A stretch of DNA of 64,000 nt, taken from Nonomuraea polychroma (GTDB lineage: Bacteria > Actinomycetota > Actinomycetes > Streptosporangiales > Streptosporangiaceae). A program made the position numbers and the translations under genes. The notes beneath the pieces were generated by a model. It made no database searches, was not told the DNA's origin, and worked only from the letters and a program-made list of their open reading frames with translations. Positions 23,985 through 32,392 of this stretch are shown piece after piece; the stretch's first letter is position 1, and each line of letters opens with the position of its first letter. The DNA lies in assembly GCF_004011505.1 (NCBI RefSeq), contig NZ_SAUN01000001.1:8955501-9019500 (forward strand), in the 5' to 3' direction.

Positions 23985-25766
23985 ATGACCGACCCCCACG
24001 GCATCGGGCTGACCCGGCGCACGCTCCTCCAGGCCGCGGGCGCCACCGCGGTCGCATACCCATTGATCGGCACAATGGCCGGCGCCGCGCATGCGGACGA
24101 CAGGTCCGAGGTCGCCGACCGGCTGGTGGTGTACCCCGTCCCGGACGGGGTGCCGACCAACGCGAGCTTCTCCGTCAAGGCTCGCACCCCGAACGGCCAG
24201 TGGCAGCCCGTGCCCGTCCTCCGCGGCACGACCAAGACGATCAACGAGAAGACGGGTGCCGGCATCCTCCGGAACACCTCGGTCGCCACCTTCGACTTCA
24301 ACGGCACCGTGGAGGTCGAGGTCACCTCGGCCAAGGGCGCCATCGGCTCCGCGCGGATCCGCCCGCTGTCGTACGGCATCAAGCCCGATGTGGCCGGCGA
24401 CACGGTGTGCTTCAGCCTCAGCGAGCCGCGCAACCTCTCCATCGAGGTCGACGGCGAGATCTTCGACAACCTGCAACTGCACGCCAACCCGATCGAGGCG
24501 CAACGGCCCGAGCAGGACGACCCGACCGTCATTTACTTCGGCCCCGGCCTGCACACCGTCCCCAACAACGTGCTGATGGTGCCCAGCGGCAAGACGGTGT
24601 ACCTGGCCGGCGGCGCGGTGCTGAAGGCCCGGGTGGAGTTCCGCAACGTCGAGAACGCCCGGCTGCTCGGCCGGGGCATCCTGTGGAACGCCGATGGCGG
24701 CATCACCGCGGCGTTCTCCAAGAACATCGAGATCGACGGCATCATGGTGCTCAACCCACGCACCGGCTACGCCTGCACCATCGGCCAGTCCAGGCAGGTC
24801 ACCGTCCGCAACCTGCACTCCTACAGCAGCGGCCAGTGGGGCGACGGCATCGACGTGTTCAGCAGCGAGGACGTCCTGATCGAGGGCGTCTTCATGCGCA
24901 ACAGCGACGACTGCATCGCCATCTACGCCCACCGCTGGGACTACTACGGAGACACCCGCAACGTCACCGTACGCAACTCCATCCTCTGGGCCGACGTCGC
25001 GCACCCGGTGAACATGGGCACGCACGGCAACCCGGAGAAACCGGAGGTCATCGAGAACATCGTGTTCAGCAACATCGACGTTCTCGACCACCGCGAGCCG
25101 CAGGTCCTCTACCAGGGCTGCTTCGCCATGAACACCGGCGACAGCAACCTGATCCGCAACGTCCGCATCCAGGACGTACGGGTGGAAGACTTCCGCTGGG
25201 GCCAGCTGATCAACATGCGGGTCATGGCCAACCGGTACAACTCCTCGCCAGGCCGGGGCATCGAGGACGTGTACGTGCGGAACCTGAAGTACGACGGCAC
25301 CCGCGCCAACATGTCGCTCATCGTCGGCTACGACGCGGACCGCCCGGTCACGAACGTCACCTTCCAGAACCTGGCGATCAACGGCACGGTCATCGCCGAC
25401 ACCATGCAGAAGCCTCGCTGGTACCTGACCCAGGACATGGTCCCGATGTTCGTCAACGAACACGTGAAGAACCTGCGCTTTCTGGACGCCGCCGCGCCGG
25501 CGGCCACCGTCGCGCCGCAGATCACGAGCCCGGGCGAGGCGGCGGCCACCGCGCGGCAGGTCTTCAACCACCTGATCGCCGCGACCGCGCTGCCGACGTC
25601 GTTCAACGCCGAAGGCCTGCCGAAGGGCCTCACGGTCGACAAGAACACCGGTCTGATCTCCGGAATCCCGCAGGTCCCCGGCACCTACACGGTCACCGTC
25701 GCGGCCACGAACAACGTGGGCACGGCGACGAAGTCCCTCACCGTCACCGTCGGGCACCCCGCCTGA
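23985..25766 (+). CDS. Tat-exported GH28-like beta-helix glycoside hydrolase
   Basis: 593 residues. A twin-arginine signal (TRRTLLQAAGATAV) opens the protein. A beta-sandwich N-domain (about 35-175) precedes a right-handed parallel beta-helix (about 180-490), with WGDGIDVFSS near 283, NSDDCIAIY near 307 and NMGTHG near 344. These correspond to the Asp-rich active-site motifs of GH28/GH49-like enzymes. A C-terminal putative-Ig domain (about 505-590) ends it. The substrate is likely a uronic-acid-containing or branched plant polysaccharide; GH28 polygalacturonase is the best guess, not a proof. The ATG follows AAGGA. The next gene, 14 nt downstream, encodes an alginate-lyase-like enzyme with the same style of export. 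Confidence 0.75.
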   Translation: MTDPHGIGLTRRTLLQAAGATAVAYPLIGTMAGAAHADDRSEVADRLVVYPVPDGVPTNASFSVKARTPNGQWQPVPVLRGTTKTINEKTGAGILRNTSVATFDFNGTVEVEVTSAKGAIGSARIRPLSYGIKPDVAGDTVCFSLSEPRNLSIEVDGEIFDNLQLHANPIEAQRPEQDDPTVIYFGPGLHTVPNNVLMVPSGKTVYLAGGAVLKARVEFRNVENARLLGRGILWNADGGITAAFSKNIEIDGIMVLNPRTGYACTIGQSRQVTVRNLHSYSSGQWGDGIDVFSSEDVLIEGVFMRNSDDCIAIYAHRWDYYGDTRNVTVRNSILWADVAHPVNMGTHGNPEKPEVIENIVFSNIDVLDHREPQVLYQGCFAMNTGDSNLIRNVRIQDVRVEDFRWGQLINMRVMANRYNSSPGRGIEDVYVRNLKYDGTRANMSLIVGYDADRPVTNVTFQNLAINGTVIADTMQKPRWYLTQDMVPMFVNEHVKNLRFLDAAAPAATVAPQITSPGEAAATARQVFNHLIAATALPTSFNAEGLPKGLTVDKNTGLISGIPQVPGTYTVTVAATNNVGTATKSLTVTVGHPA

Positions 25767-25780
25767 GCAAGGAGACTCCC

Positions 25781-28700
25781 GTGAATCCCCTGAGCCGACG
25801 GTCGTTCCTCAGCGCGGCGGGGCTCGCGGCCGTGGCCGGGAGCGGGCTGCTGTCCGCTTCCGCCACTCCCGCGTGGGCCCTGAGCCCGGAAGGAACGAAT
25901 GCGGAAGAAGCATTCGCCTTCGCCCACCCTGGCCTCCTCCACTCCCGCGCCGACCTGGACCGGATGAAGTCCGCGGTCGCGGCCGGACGCGAGCCGATCG
26001 CCGCCGGTTTCGCCGCGATGGCCGCCCACGCCCGCTCCCAGCACGCCTACACCGTCCAGAACACCGGGCAGATCACAACCTGGGGCCGCGGCCCCACCAA
26101 CTTCGCCAACCAGGCCGCCGCCGACGCGGCCGCCGCTTACCAGAACGCCCTGATGTGGGCGATCACCGGCGACGTCCGCCACGCCGACAAGGCACGCGAC
26201 ATCCTGGACGCCTGGGCGGCCTCCCTCACCGGAATCACCGGCGCGGACGGGCAGCTCGGCGCAGGAATCCAGGGGTTCAAGCTGGTCAACGCCGCGGAGA
26301 TCCTCCGGCACACCGGCTACGACGGCTGGCCCGAGGCGTCGGTGCGGCGCTGCGTCCGCTCCTTCACCGACGTCTGGTACCCGGCGGTGTCCAGTTACTG
26401 CCTGTACGCCAACGGCAACTGGGACCTCGGCGCGCTCCGTACGATCCTCGCCATCGCGGTGTTCTGCGACGACCGGGTGATGTTCGAGGACGCCATGCGG
26501 TTCGCGACGGCCGGGGCCGGCAACGGCTCCGTGCTCAACCGCGTCGTCACGGCCGCCGGGCAGGGCCAGGAGTCCGGCCGCGACCAGGCCCACGAGCAGC
26601 TCGCGGTAGGCCTGCTCGCGGACGCGGCCGAGGTCGCCTGGCAGCAGGGCGTGGATCTCTTCGGCTTCGCCGACGACCGGATGCTCGCCAACTTCGAGTA
26701 CTTTGCCCGCTACAACCTCGGCGACGACTCCGTGCCGTTCACTCCCGATCTCGACCGCACCGGCAAGTACATCAAGACGGCCGTCTCCAACCGGCAGCGC
26801 GCCGTGTTCCGGCCGCTGTGGGAGATGGGGTACGCCCATTACGCGGGACGCCTCGGCAAGCCCGCACCCTACACCGAGAAGGTGATCTTCCGGGGCGAGG
26901 GCGGGACGCGCGTGGTCGAGGGCTACAACGACGACCACCCGTCGTGGGGGACCCTCACCTTCGCCGGTACGGAGCGCGGCGCGGGCCTGCCGGCCGGCGC
27001 GCCCACTGCCCCGGCCGGTGTGACGGCGGCCTCCGGCGACGCGGGGATCGAGGTCGCCTGGGCGCCGGCGGTCGGCGCCCAGAGTTACGCGGTGTGGCGG
27101 AAGGAGCCGGACGCCGACGCGTACACGCGGCTCGCCGACGACCTCACCGCGACCTCTTACACCGACCGCACCGCAGGCGCGGGCCGCGCCTACGCCTACA
27201 CGGTCACGGCGGCCAACGGCCAAGGCGCCGGCCCTCGATCACTGCCTGCCGTGGCGGCTTCCGGACTGCCCGCGCCCTGGCGTACCGGTGACATCGGCGC
27301 GACCCGGCCGAAGGGCCGGACCGGATACGACGGTGAGCGCGTCACCATGGAGGCGGGCGGCACGGGAATCGCCGAAAACGCCGACTCCTTCCGCTTCGCC
27401 TGGCTGCCGCTGGCGGCGGACGGCACCGTCACCGCCCGGGTCGTGTACCCACTCAGTTCGCAGTACTCCCAGGTGGGTGTCATGGTACGCGGCTCGCTCG
27501 AGGCGGGGGCGCCGCACGCGGCGATGCTGCTACAGGGTCTGCCGCTGCACACCTGGAGCGGGGTGTGGACGGTACGGGCCACTCCCGGCGGCGCCACGCG
27601 CGGCACCGGCTCCATCCCCGTGCCGCCGTCACAGCGCTCGGCGATCACGGTGAACGCCGGTTTCCCGATCTCTGAGCTCGGGCCGCTGCCCGAGTCGGCG
27701 ACGCCGCTGGAATCTCCCTATGTGGAGGCGGCGGGCGACGGCTACCGGCTGCGGATGCCCTACTGGGTGCGGATCACGCGCAAGGGATCCCTCCTCACGG
27801 GAGAGATCTCGCCGGACGGGCACGAGTGGACCACGGTGGGCTCGGACGAGCTGCCGCTGGGCCGGCACGCCCTGGTGGGGCTGGCCTTCACCTCGTGCCT
27901 TGGGGTCGCGCAGGACTATGCGGAGACCGGCACGGCCTGCTTCGACAACGTCACGATCGAGGCGGCAGGCGGCACCGGCTGGTCGGTCTCCGAGCCGCAG
28001 GGCGGCGTGAGCGAGGCGGAGGCGGCAGAGGACGACTCCGCGGTTCAGCTCACGTGGCGGGACGACGACCTGTCCGGGCGGTATACGGTGTGGCGCGGGG
28101 ACGCTGAGCGAGGCCCGTACGAGGTGCTGGCCACCGGCGTCGCCCCTGTCGGGTTCGGCACGCGGACCCGGTTCAGGGATGCCACCGGCGTTCCCGGCCG
28201 CACGTACCACTACGTCGTCGCGCGCGGCAACACGGCCGGGACGGGGCCGCGCTCGCGTCCGGTGAGCGCCCGGATGCCCCAGCCCTCCACGGCGCCCGCA
28301 CTGTCCACCCCCAAGATCGCGTACGGCGCCGCCGGGCGGCCGTTCCGCCTCGTCGTGCGCGCCACGGGCGATCCGGTACGGTTCACGGCGACGGGACTGC
28401 CCGGCGGGCTGAGCCTCGATCCTCGGACCGGTGTGATCACTGGCACCCCCGCTGAGTCCGGAGAGCACACCATCCGGCTGACGGCGGAGAACGCGAGCGG
28501 CTCGGGAACGGCAGCGCTCCCTCTAACCGTGGCCGCCGCTCCACCGGACCCCTGGGCGTACCGGGACCTCGGCGACGTGGTCTATGACGAGCGGCTCCAC
28601 GGCACGTACGGCGTGGCGTTCGTCCGCACTCCGGGCGTCACCCACCACGACGACGGGGTCTTCACCGTACGTGGCGCGGGCGCCGACCTCAACGTCAACG

Positions 28701-29149
28701 GGCAGGGCGCGAGCGCCCATTTCGCGTACGTGCCCTTGTCCGGGGACGCGGAGTTCACGGCCCGGCTGACCCGGCCGACCGGCGAACCCGGCCGGATCGG
28801 GGTGGTGATGGCGAAGTCACTCAATCCCTTCGACCTGATGGCGGGGACGGTGGTGACCGCCGGAGGAAGCGGCGTGTGCCAGTTGATCCGGCGGACGAAG
28901 GTGGCCGGCAGCGCGCCGGCGGTGAACGGCCCGTCGTTCTCCGGAGCCCCGGTGTGGCTGCGGTTGCGGCGCACGGGCATGGTCTTCACTGCCTCCGTGT
29001 CGGGCGACGGTACGACCTGGACGACGGTGAGCCAGGACACACTGGCGGCCTTCGGCGATGCCCCGTACTACGCGGGCCTCGCCGTGACGTCCGGGAGCCC
29101 GGACACCCTGGCCACCGCCGTGTTCGACCAGATCACGTGGCGTACCTGA
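25781..29149 (+). CDS. Tat-exported multidomain alginate-lyase-like protein
   Basis: 1122 residues from a GTG preceded by AAGGAGA. A twin-arginine signal (SRRSFLSAAGLAAVAG) leads to an alginate_lyase-type alpha/alpha-barrel (about 40-400), with YANGNWDLGA near 209 and QESGRDQAHEQLA near 265 as the likely active-site segments. Then come FN3 (about 405-490), a laminin-G/DUF1349-like beta-sandwich (about 495-730), a second FN3 (about 750-830), a putative-Ig domain (about 840-920) and another beta-sandwich (about 925-1122). It should act on uronate polymers by beta-elimination. The exact substrate cannot be read. It is in one operon with the upstream beta-helix hydrolase. Confidence 0.75.
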   Translation: MNPLSRRSFLSAAGLAAVAGSGLLSASATPAWALSPEGTNAEEAFAFAHPGLLHSRADLDRMKSAVAAGREPIAAGFAAMAAHARSQHAYTVQNTGQITTWGRGPTNFANQAAADAAAAYQNALMWAITGDVRHADKARDILDAWAASLTGITGADGQLGAGIQGFKLVNAAEILRHTGYDGWPEASVRRCVRSFTDVWYPAVSSYCLYANGNWDLGALRTILAIAVFCDDRVMFEDAMRFATAGAGNGSVLNRVVTAAGQGQESGRDQAHEQLAVGLLADAAEVAWQQGVDLFGFADDRMLANFEYFARYNLGDDSVPFTPDLDRTGKYIKTAVSNRQRAVFRPLWEMGYAHYAGRLGKPAPYTEKVIFRGEGGTRVVEGYNDDHPSWGTLTFAGTERGAGLPAGAPTAPAGVTAASGDAGIEVAWAPAVGAQSYAVWRKEPDADAYTRLADDLTATSYTDRTAGAGRAYAYTVTAANGQGAGPRSLPAVAASGLPAPWRTGDIGATRPKGRTGYDGERVTMEAGGTGIAENADSFRFAWLPLAADGTVTARVVYPLSSQYSQVGVMVRGSLEAGAPHAAMLLQGLPLHTWSGVWTVRATPGGATRGTGSIPVPPSQRSAITVNAGFPISELGPLPESATPLESPYVEAAGDGYRLRMPYWVRITRKGSLLTGEISPDGHEWTTVGSDELPLGRHALVGLAFTSCLGVAQDYAETGTACFDNVTIEAAGGTGWSVSEPQGGVSEAEAAEDDSAVQLTWRDDDLSGRYTVWRGDAERGPYEVLATGVAPVGFGTRTRFRDATGVPGRTYHYVVARGNTAGTGPRSRPVSARMPQPSTAPALSTPKIAYGAAGRPFRLVVRATGDPVRFTATGLPGGLSLDPRTGVITGTPAESGEHTIRLTAENASGSGTAALPLTVAAAPPDPWAYRDLGDVVYDERLHGTYGVAFVRTPGVTHHDDGVFTVRGAGADLNVNGQGASAHFAYVPLSGDAEFTARLTRPTGEPGRIGVVMAKSLNPFDLMAGTVVTAGGSGVCQLIRRTKVAGSAPAVNGPSFSGAPVWLRLRRTGMVFTASVSGDGTTWTTVSQDTLAAFGDAPYYAGLAVTSGSPDTLATAVFDQITWRT

Positions 29150-29239
29150 GGGACACCGGCGATCAAGAGCCGCACCTGGGCCGGCCGCGCGGCGCCGCGC
29201 GGCCGGCCGGACCGCCCGCCGAGGGCTCTGTGATGAAGA

Positions 29240-29998
29240 TCAGGCCGTGGCGCCGCCGTCGATCACGTGGTCCTGGCCGACGACGAAACTCGACTCCTCG
29301 GACGACAGCCACAACACCGACGCGGCGATCTCCTCAGGCATGGCGACCCGGCCGATAGGCAGCGCGCCGCGCATACGCTCGTCCCGTTCCTCCCGGGTCT
29401 CCCTCGGTCGCATGGACATCGGGGAGTCAATGGGGCCGGGGCTGACCGCGTTGATGCGGATGCCGTCGGCGATGTGGTCGCGGGCGGCGGTGCGGGTCAA
29501 GTGACTCACCGCGGCTTTCGAGGCGGCATAGGCGGCGGCCCCCGGTAGGCGCCAGTGCGCGCCCAGGTTGGAGGCGACGTTGACGATGGCGCCGCCGCCG
29601 TGCGCGCGCATGTGGGCGATCTCGTGCTTCATCGACAGGAACACGCCTTTGAGGTTCACGGCGAGCACCTGGTCCCAGACGTCCTCGTCGTAGTCCGCCA
29701 CGGGCGCCAGCATGCCGAAGATCCCGGCCGCGTTGCAGGCGACGTCGAGACCGCCATAGCGGGAGACGGCGGCCCGCACCATGGCGGCGGCCTCGGCGGA
29801 CTTCGTGACGTCCCCGGTGAACGCGCTCGCCCGCCCGCCGTCCTCCTCGATGCCCTTCACGAGCGCGGCCAGCCGGCCGGCGTCGCGCCCGGCGGCCAGC
29901 ACGGCCGCGCCTTCCTGCGCGTACGCCCGCGCGACCGCCCCGCCCACGACTCCGGTCGCGCCGGTGACGAGCGCGACTTTGCCCTCGAATTTCTTCAT
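29240..29998 (-). CDS. Short-chain dehydrogenase/reductase
   Basis: 252 residues of classical SDR layout: the nucleotide-binding motif TGATGVVGGAVA (about 11-22), CNAAGIFG (about 86-93), a catalytic Ser in VNVASNLG and the Tyr-Lys pair in YAASKAAVSHL. The C-terminus DHVIDGGATA is typical. The ATG at 29998 is chosen because the longer frame overlaps the upstream TetR gene. The gene follows tetR in the same direction with a 16-nt gap, so it is probably the direct target of that repressor. Confidence 0.92.
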   Translation of the reverse strand: MKKFEGKVALVTGATGVVGGAVARAYAQEGAAVLAAGRDAGRLAALVKGIEEDGGRASAFTGDVTKSAEAAAMVRAAVSRYGGLDVACNAAGIFGMLAPVADYDEDVWDQVLAVNLKGVFLSMKHEIAHMRAHGGGAIVNVASNLGAHWRLPGAAAYAASKAAVSHLTRTAARDHIADGIRINAVSPGPIDSPMSMRPRETREERDERMRGALPIGRVAMPEEIAASVLWLSSEESSFVVGQDHVIDGGATA

Positions 29999-30014
29999 TC
30001 CATACCAATCGTTC

Positions 30015-30593
30015 TCATATTTGGACGGCCGCCATGGCCTGATCGACCGCGTCACGCAGCCGGCGCGGGTCCGGATCGGCCCGGCCGAGCACCCTCATGC
30101 CCTGCAGCAGCACGAGCAGGAACCTGGCGAGCGCGTGGGGATCCTTGCCCTCCGGGATCTCCCCCTGAGCGCGAGCCCTCATCAGCGCTGCGGCCAGGGC
30201 GGTCTCCAGCCCCGTCCAGCTGGCCGCGACCTTGCGGGACACGGCCGGGTCGCGGGAGGCGAACTCCACAGCGGTGTTCACCACCATGCACCCGCGCCGC
30301 AGCTCGTCGGCCAGGCATTCCGCGACGTAGGAGTCGAGGAAGGCCCGCAGCGCGGGCAGCGCGGGACCCGGCTGGGACAGCGGCTCCACCACGTCGCGCT
30401 GGGCCAGGTAGAGCTCCAGCGCCTTGAGATAGAGCTCGCGCTTGCCTCCGAAGGTCGAGTAGAGGCTGGCCCGCGCGATGCCGAGGTGCGCCACGAGATC
30501 GGCCATCGAGGTCGCCTCGTAACCGCGCTCCCAGAACAGCTCGAGCGCCTTCTCCAGCGCCGACTCAGGATTGAACTCCTTGCTCCGTGCCAC
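30015..30593 (-). CDS. TetR-family transcriptional regulator
   Basis: 192 residues. The N-terminal HTH (about 9-55) reads ALELFWERGYEATSMADL and ARASLYSTFGGKRELY. The ligand-binding C-terminal domain has the GCMVVNTAVEFA pattern of the YxaF/LmrA/AcuR-type subgroup. The GTG start lies 7 nt after a TAGCTT -10 and 31 nt after TTGACC, so it is probably leaderless. The SDR gene downstream is likely co-regulated. Confidence 0.92.
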   Translation of the reverse strand: MARSKEFNPESALEKALELFWERGYEATSMADLVAHLGIARASLYSTFGGKRELYLKALELYLAQRDVVEPLSQPGPALPALRAFLDSYVAECLADELRRGCMVVNTAVEFASRDPAVSRKVAASWTGLETALAAALMRARAQGEIPEGKDPHALARFLLVLLQGMRVLGRADPDPRRLRDAVDQAMAAVQI

Positions 30594-30600
30594 GGGGACG

Positions 30601-30630
30601 AAGCTAGCACTATCAAGAACGATCGGTCAA
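30601..30630 (-). promoter_or_regulatory. Leaderless tetR promoter with overlapping operator
   Basis: On the minus strand: TTGACC (30630-30625), an 18-nt spacer, TAGCTT (30606-30601), then 7 nt to the GTG. An imperfect palindrome GAACGATCGGTC (30617-30628) overlaps the -35 and resembles GACCGATCGGTC-like operators of this TetR subgroup, which suggests autorepression. Confidence 0.6.
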
Positions 30631-30646
30631 AAACTGTCCGCCGGCA

Positions 30647-30892
30647 TCACCTGGGTGTGAGGACCCACCGCCAGGCGTCGTCCTTGTTGGTGTCGCGGTT
30701 GGCGGCGAGCTGGGTCATCCGCTTCCCGTCGATGCTCACCAGGACCAGGCCGTTGTTGAACTCGCTCTCGCACGAGCCCGCGCAGCCCAGCGCGAGAACG
30801 TTGTCGTCGTCCGCCCATGCGTGCAGCTGCAGCACGTTCTGGCGGCCGACGACCTGACCGGTCTCGCGATCGGTGATGGTCCTGGCGGGCGC
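30647..30892 (-). pseudogene. C-terminal remnant of an unidentified protein
   Basis: An open frame of 81 codons bounded upstream by an in-frame stop and lacking a credible start. It reads TITDRETGQVVGRQNV, then LVLVSIDGKRMTQLA, and ends DAWRWVLTPR. The style is that of a beta-propeller or secreted repeat protein C-terminus. Codon use is like that of real genes. It is probably the leftover 3' end of a deleted gene. Confidence 0.4.
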
Positions 30893-30960
30893 TCACGTTG
30901 AAGGGGCACCCCCTCCGCGACCTGCTCCCTGCGGATCGTGTACCGTCACCGGCGAGCCCG

Positions 30961-31236
30961 CTATGCGCCCGATTCCGGAGAATCCTGATCCAGCAGCCCC
31001 AGGCTGTCCTGCTCACCCCGGCGCCGGATGACGTCATTGATCGCCTCGGTCACCTCTTGCCGGTTGTAGGCGCCCTCGGGCAACTCGTTGAGGTGCGCGA
31101 GCAGGTCGGCGGGCAGGTTCACGTGCTCGGAGGCGTGCGAGTACACCTCCCGGATCGAGACCCGGTCACGCCCGCCGAACGCCTCGTCGATGGCCTGGCG
31201 CAGCTCGTCAAGCACCGCGTGATGACTCATGTCCAC
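30961..31236 (-). CDS. Small conserved-looking protein, unknown function
   Basis: 91 residues from a GTG placed 6 nt after GGAGG. It is mainly helical and charged, with DELRQAIDEAFGG, a central segment SREVYSHASEHVNLPADLLAHL and VTEAINDVIRRRG. The pattern resembles short actinobacterial helical proteins of DUF2795 type, but the match is not firm. No signal or membrane segment is present. Its start lies 29 bp inside the 3' end of the GT9 gene, so the two are co-transcribed. Confidence 0.65.
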   Translation of the reverse strand: MDMSHHAVLDELRQAIDEAFGGRDRVSIREVYSHASEHVNLPADLLAHLNELPEGAYNRQEVTEAINDVIRRRGEQDSLGLLDQDSPESGA

Positions 31237-32332
31237 ATCTCCCCTCCACCGTGAGCAAGTCTCTGACCTGTTCCATCACCATGCCCACGGACACGTCGGT
31301 CACCCACGACGGGTCGTGCGGGCAACGCTCCGCCCGCGGGTCCACGCCGCCCGCGCCGCATACCGGGCACGCCGTGGTCCACGAGATCAGCGGCCGGTGC
31401 CGGGTCCTGGTCAGCGGCCCGTGGTTGATGAGGTTGCCGCACCAGTAGACGGCGACCGTGGGCGTGCCGACGGCGGCGGCCAGGTGCCGGGGGCCGGTGT
31501 CGTTGGCGATCACCAGGTCGCAGCGCTCGTAGAGGGCGGCCAGGCCGCCGAGGCTGAGGGTGCCCACGACTGGGACGGCCGGGCGGCGCATGGCGGCCAC
31601 CACGCCCTCCACCAGGTCCCGCTCCTTGTCCGTGCCCGTGATGACGATGGGCCGGTCGAGCCGGTCGGCTACCGCGGCGAAGCGCTCCACCGGCCATCGG
31701 CGGCGCGGATCGTTCGCACCCGGGTGCACGGCGACCAGCCCCGGCGGTGGCTCGCCGAAGGCGCGAGCCAGCTCGTCCCGGTCCTCGCCGGTGACCGTCA
31801 GGCGGGGCTCCAGCCCGTCCGCGACCCCGCCGACCAGCGCGACGACCTGCAGGAACCGCAGCGTCTCGTGGTGGTAGTCCGTGTACGGCACCCAGCGGTC
31901 GAGCCCTTCGGCGTCCGGCGCCCGCAGCCCGGCCGTCACCCGTGCCCCGAGCCGCCGGATGAACGGGTTGGAGAAGCGGCCGCCGCCGTGGATCTGCACG
32001 GCCAGGTCGAACCCGCGCTCCCGCAGCCGCTCGCAGAGCTCGGCCGGTGCCGTGTGCCCGCGCTCCGACGTCGAGACCCCCGAGATCGGCGGCAGTGCCA
32101 CCACGTCGTCCACAGGCCCGGGCCGCCCGGTGAGGAACCTGGCGTGCCAGTCGGTGCCGAGCAGGGTCAGCCGGGCGCCGGGGTAGGCCCGCTTGAGCGC
32201 CTCCAACGCCGGCACGGCCAGCAGGAAGTCGCCGATCGCGTTGGCTCTCAGCACCGCGATCCGCTCCACGCCGTCGACCAGGTCCGAGCAGCCGTGCATA
32301 GCCGCCCGGCTACCCCAGGACATGCCCTCCAT
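31208..32332 (-). CDS. GT9 (ADP-heptose-type) glycosyltransferase
   Basis: 374 residues of GT-B fold. It has the GT9 hallmarks NAIGDFLLAVPALEALKRA near the N-terminus, VAVHPGAND in the second domain and IANDTGPRHLAAAVGTPTVAVY in the donor site. GT9 enzymes transfer heptose from ADP-heptose in Gram-negative LPS synthesis. In an actinomycete the acceptor must differ (glycolipid, protein or natural product). The start is uncertain between 32332 and downstream ATGs at 32323 and 32299. The divergent neighbour is an HldE-like heptose-phosphate kinase/nucleotidyltransferase, which supports an ADP-heptose donor. Confidence 0.85.
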   Translation of the reverse strand: MEGMSWGSRAAMHGCSDLVDGVERIAVLRANAIGDFLLAVPALEALKRAYPGARLTLLGTDWHARFLTGRPGPVDDVVALPPISGVSTSERGHTAPAELCERLRERGFDLAVQIHGGGRFSNPFIRRLGARVTAGLRAPDAEGLDRWVPYTDYHHETLRFLQVVALVGGVADGLEPRLTVTGEDRDELARAFGEPPPGLVAVHPGANDPRRRWPVERFAAVADRLDRPIVITGTDKERDLVEGVVAAMRRPAVPVVGTLSLGGLAALYERCDLVIANDTGPRHLAAAVGTPTVAVYWCGNLINHGPLTRTRHRPLISWTTACPVCGAGGVDPRAERCPHDPSWVTDVSVGMVMEQVRDLLTVEGRCGHESSRGA

Positions 32333-32392
32333 ACCTGGCGCAGGCCGTGACCCCATGGGTTTGAGCAGAGCTTTCACAGGTACTCGCTCATC

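Noticed and set aside
31229..32350. Plus-strand frame of 373 codons opposite GT9
   Set aside because: Low-complexity Arg/Gly/Val composition, antisense to a clear GT9 gene.
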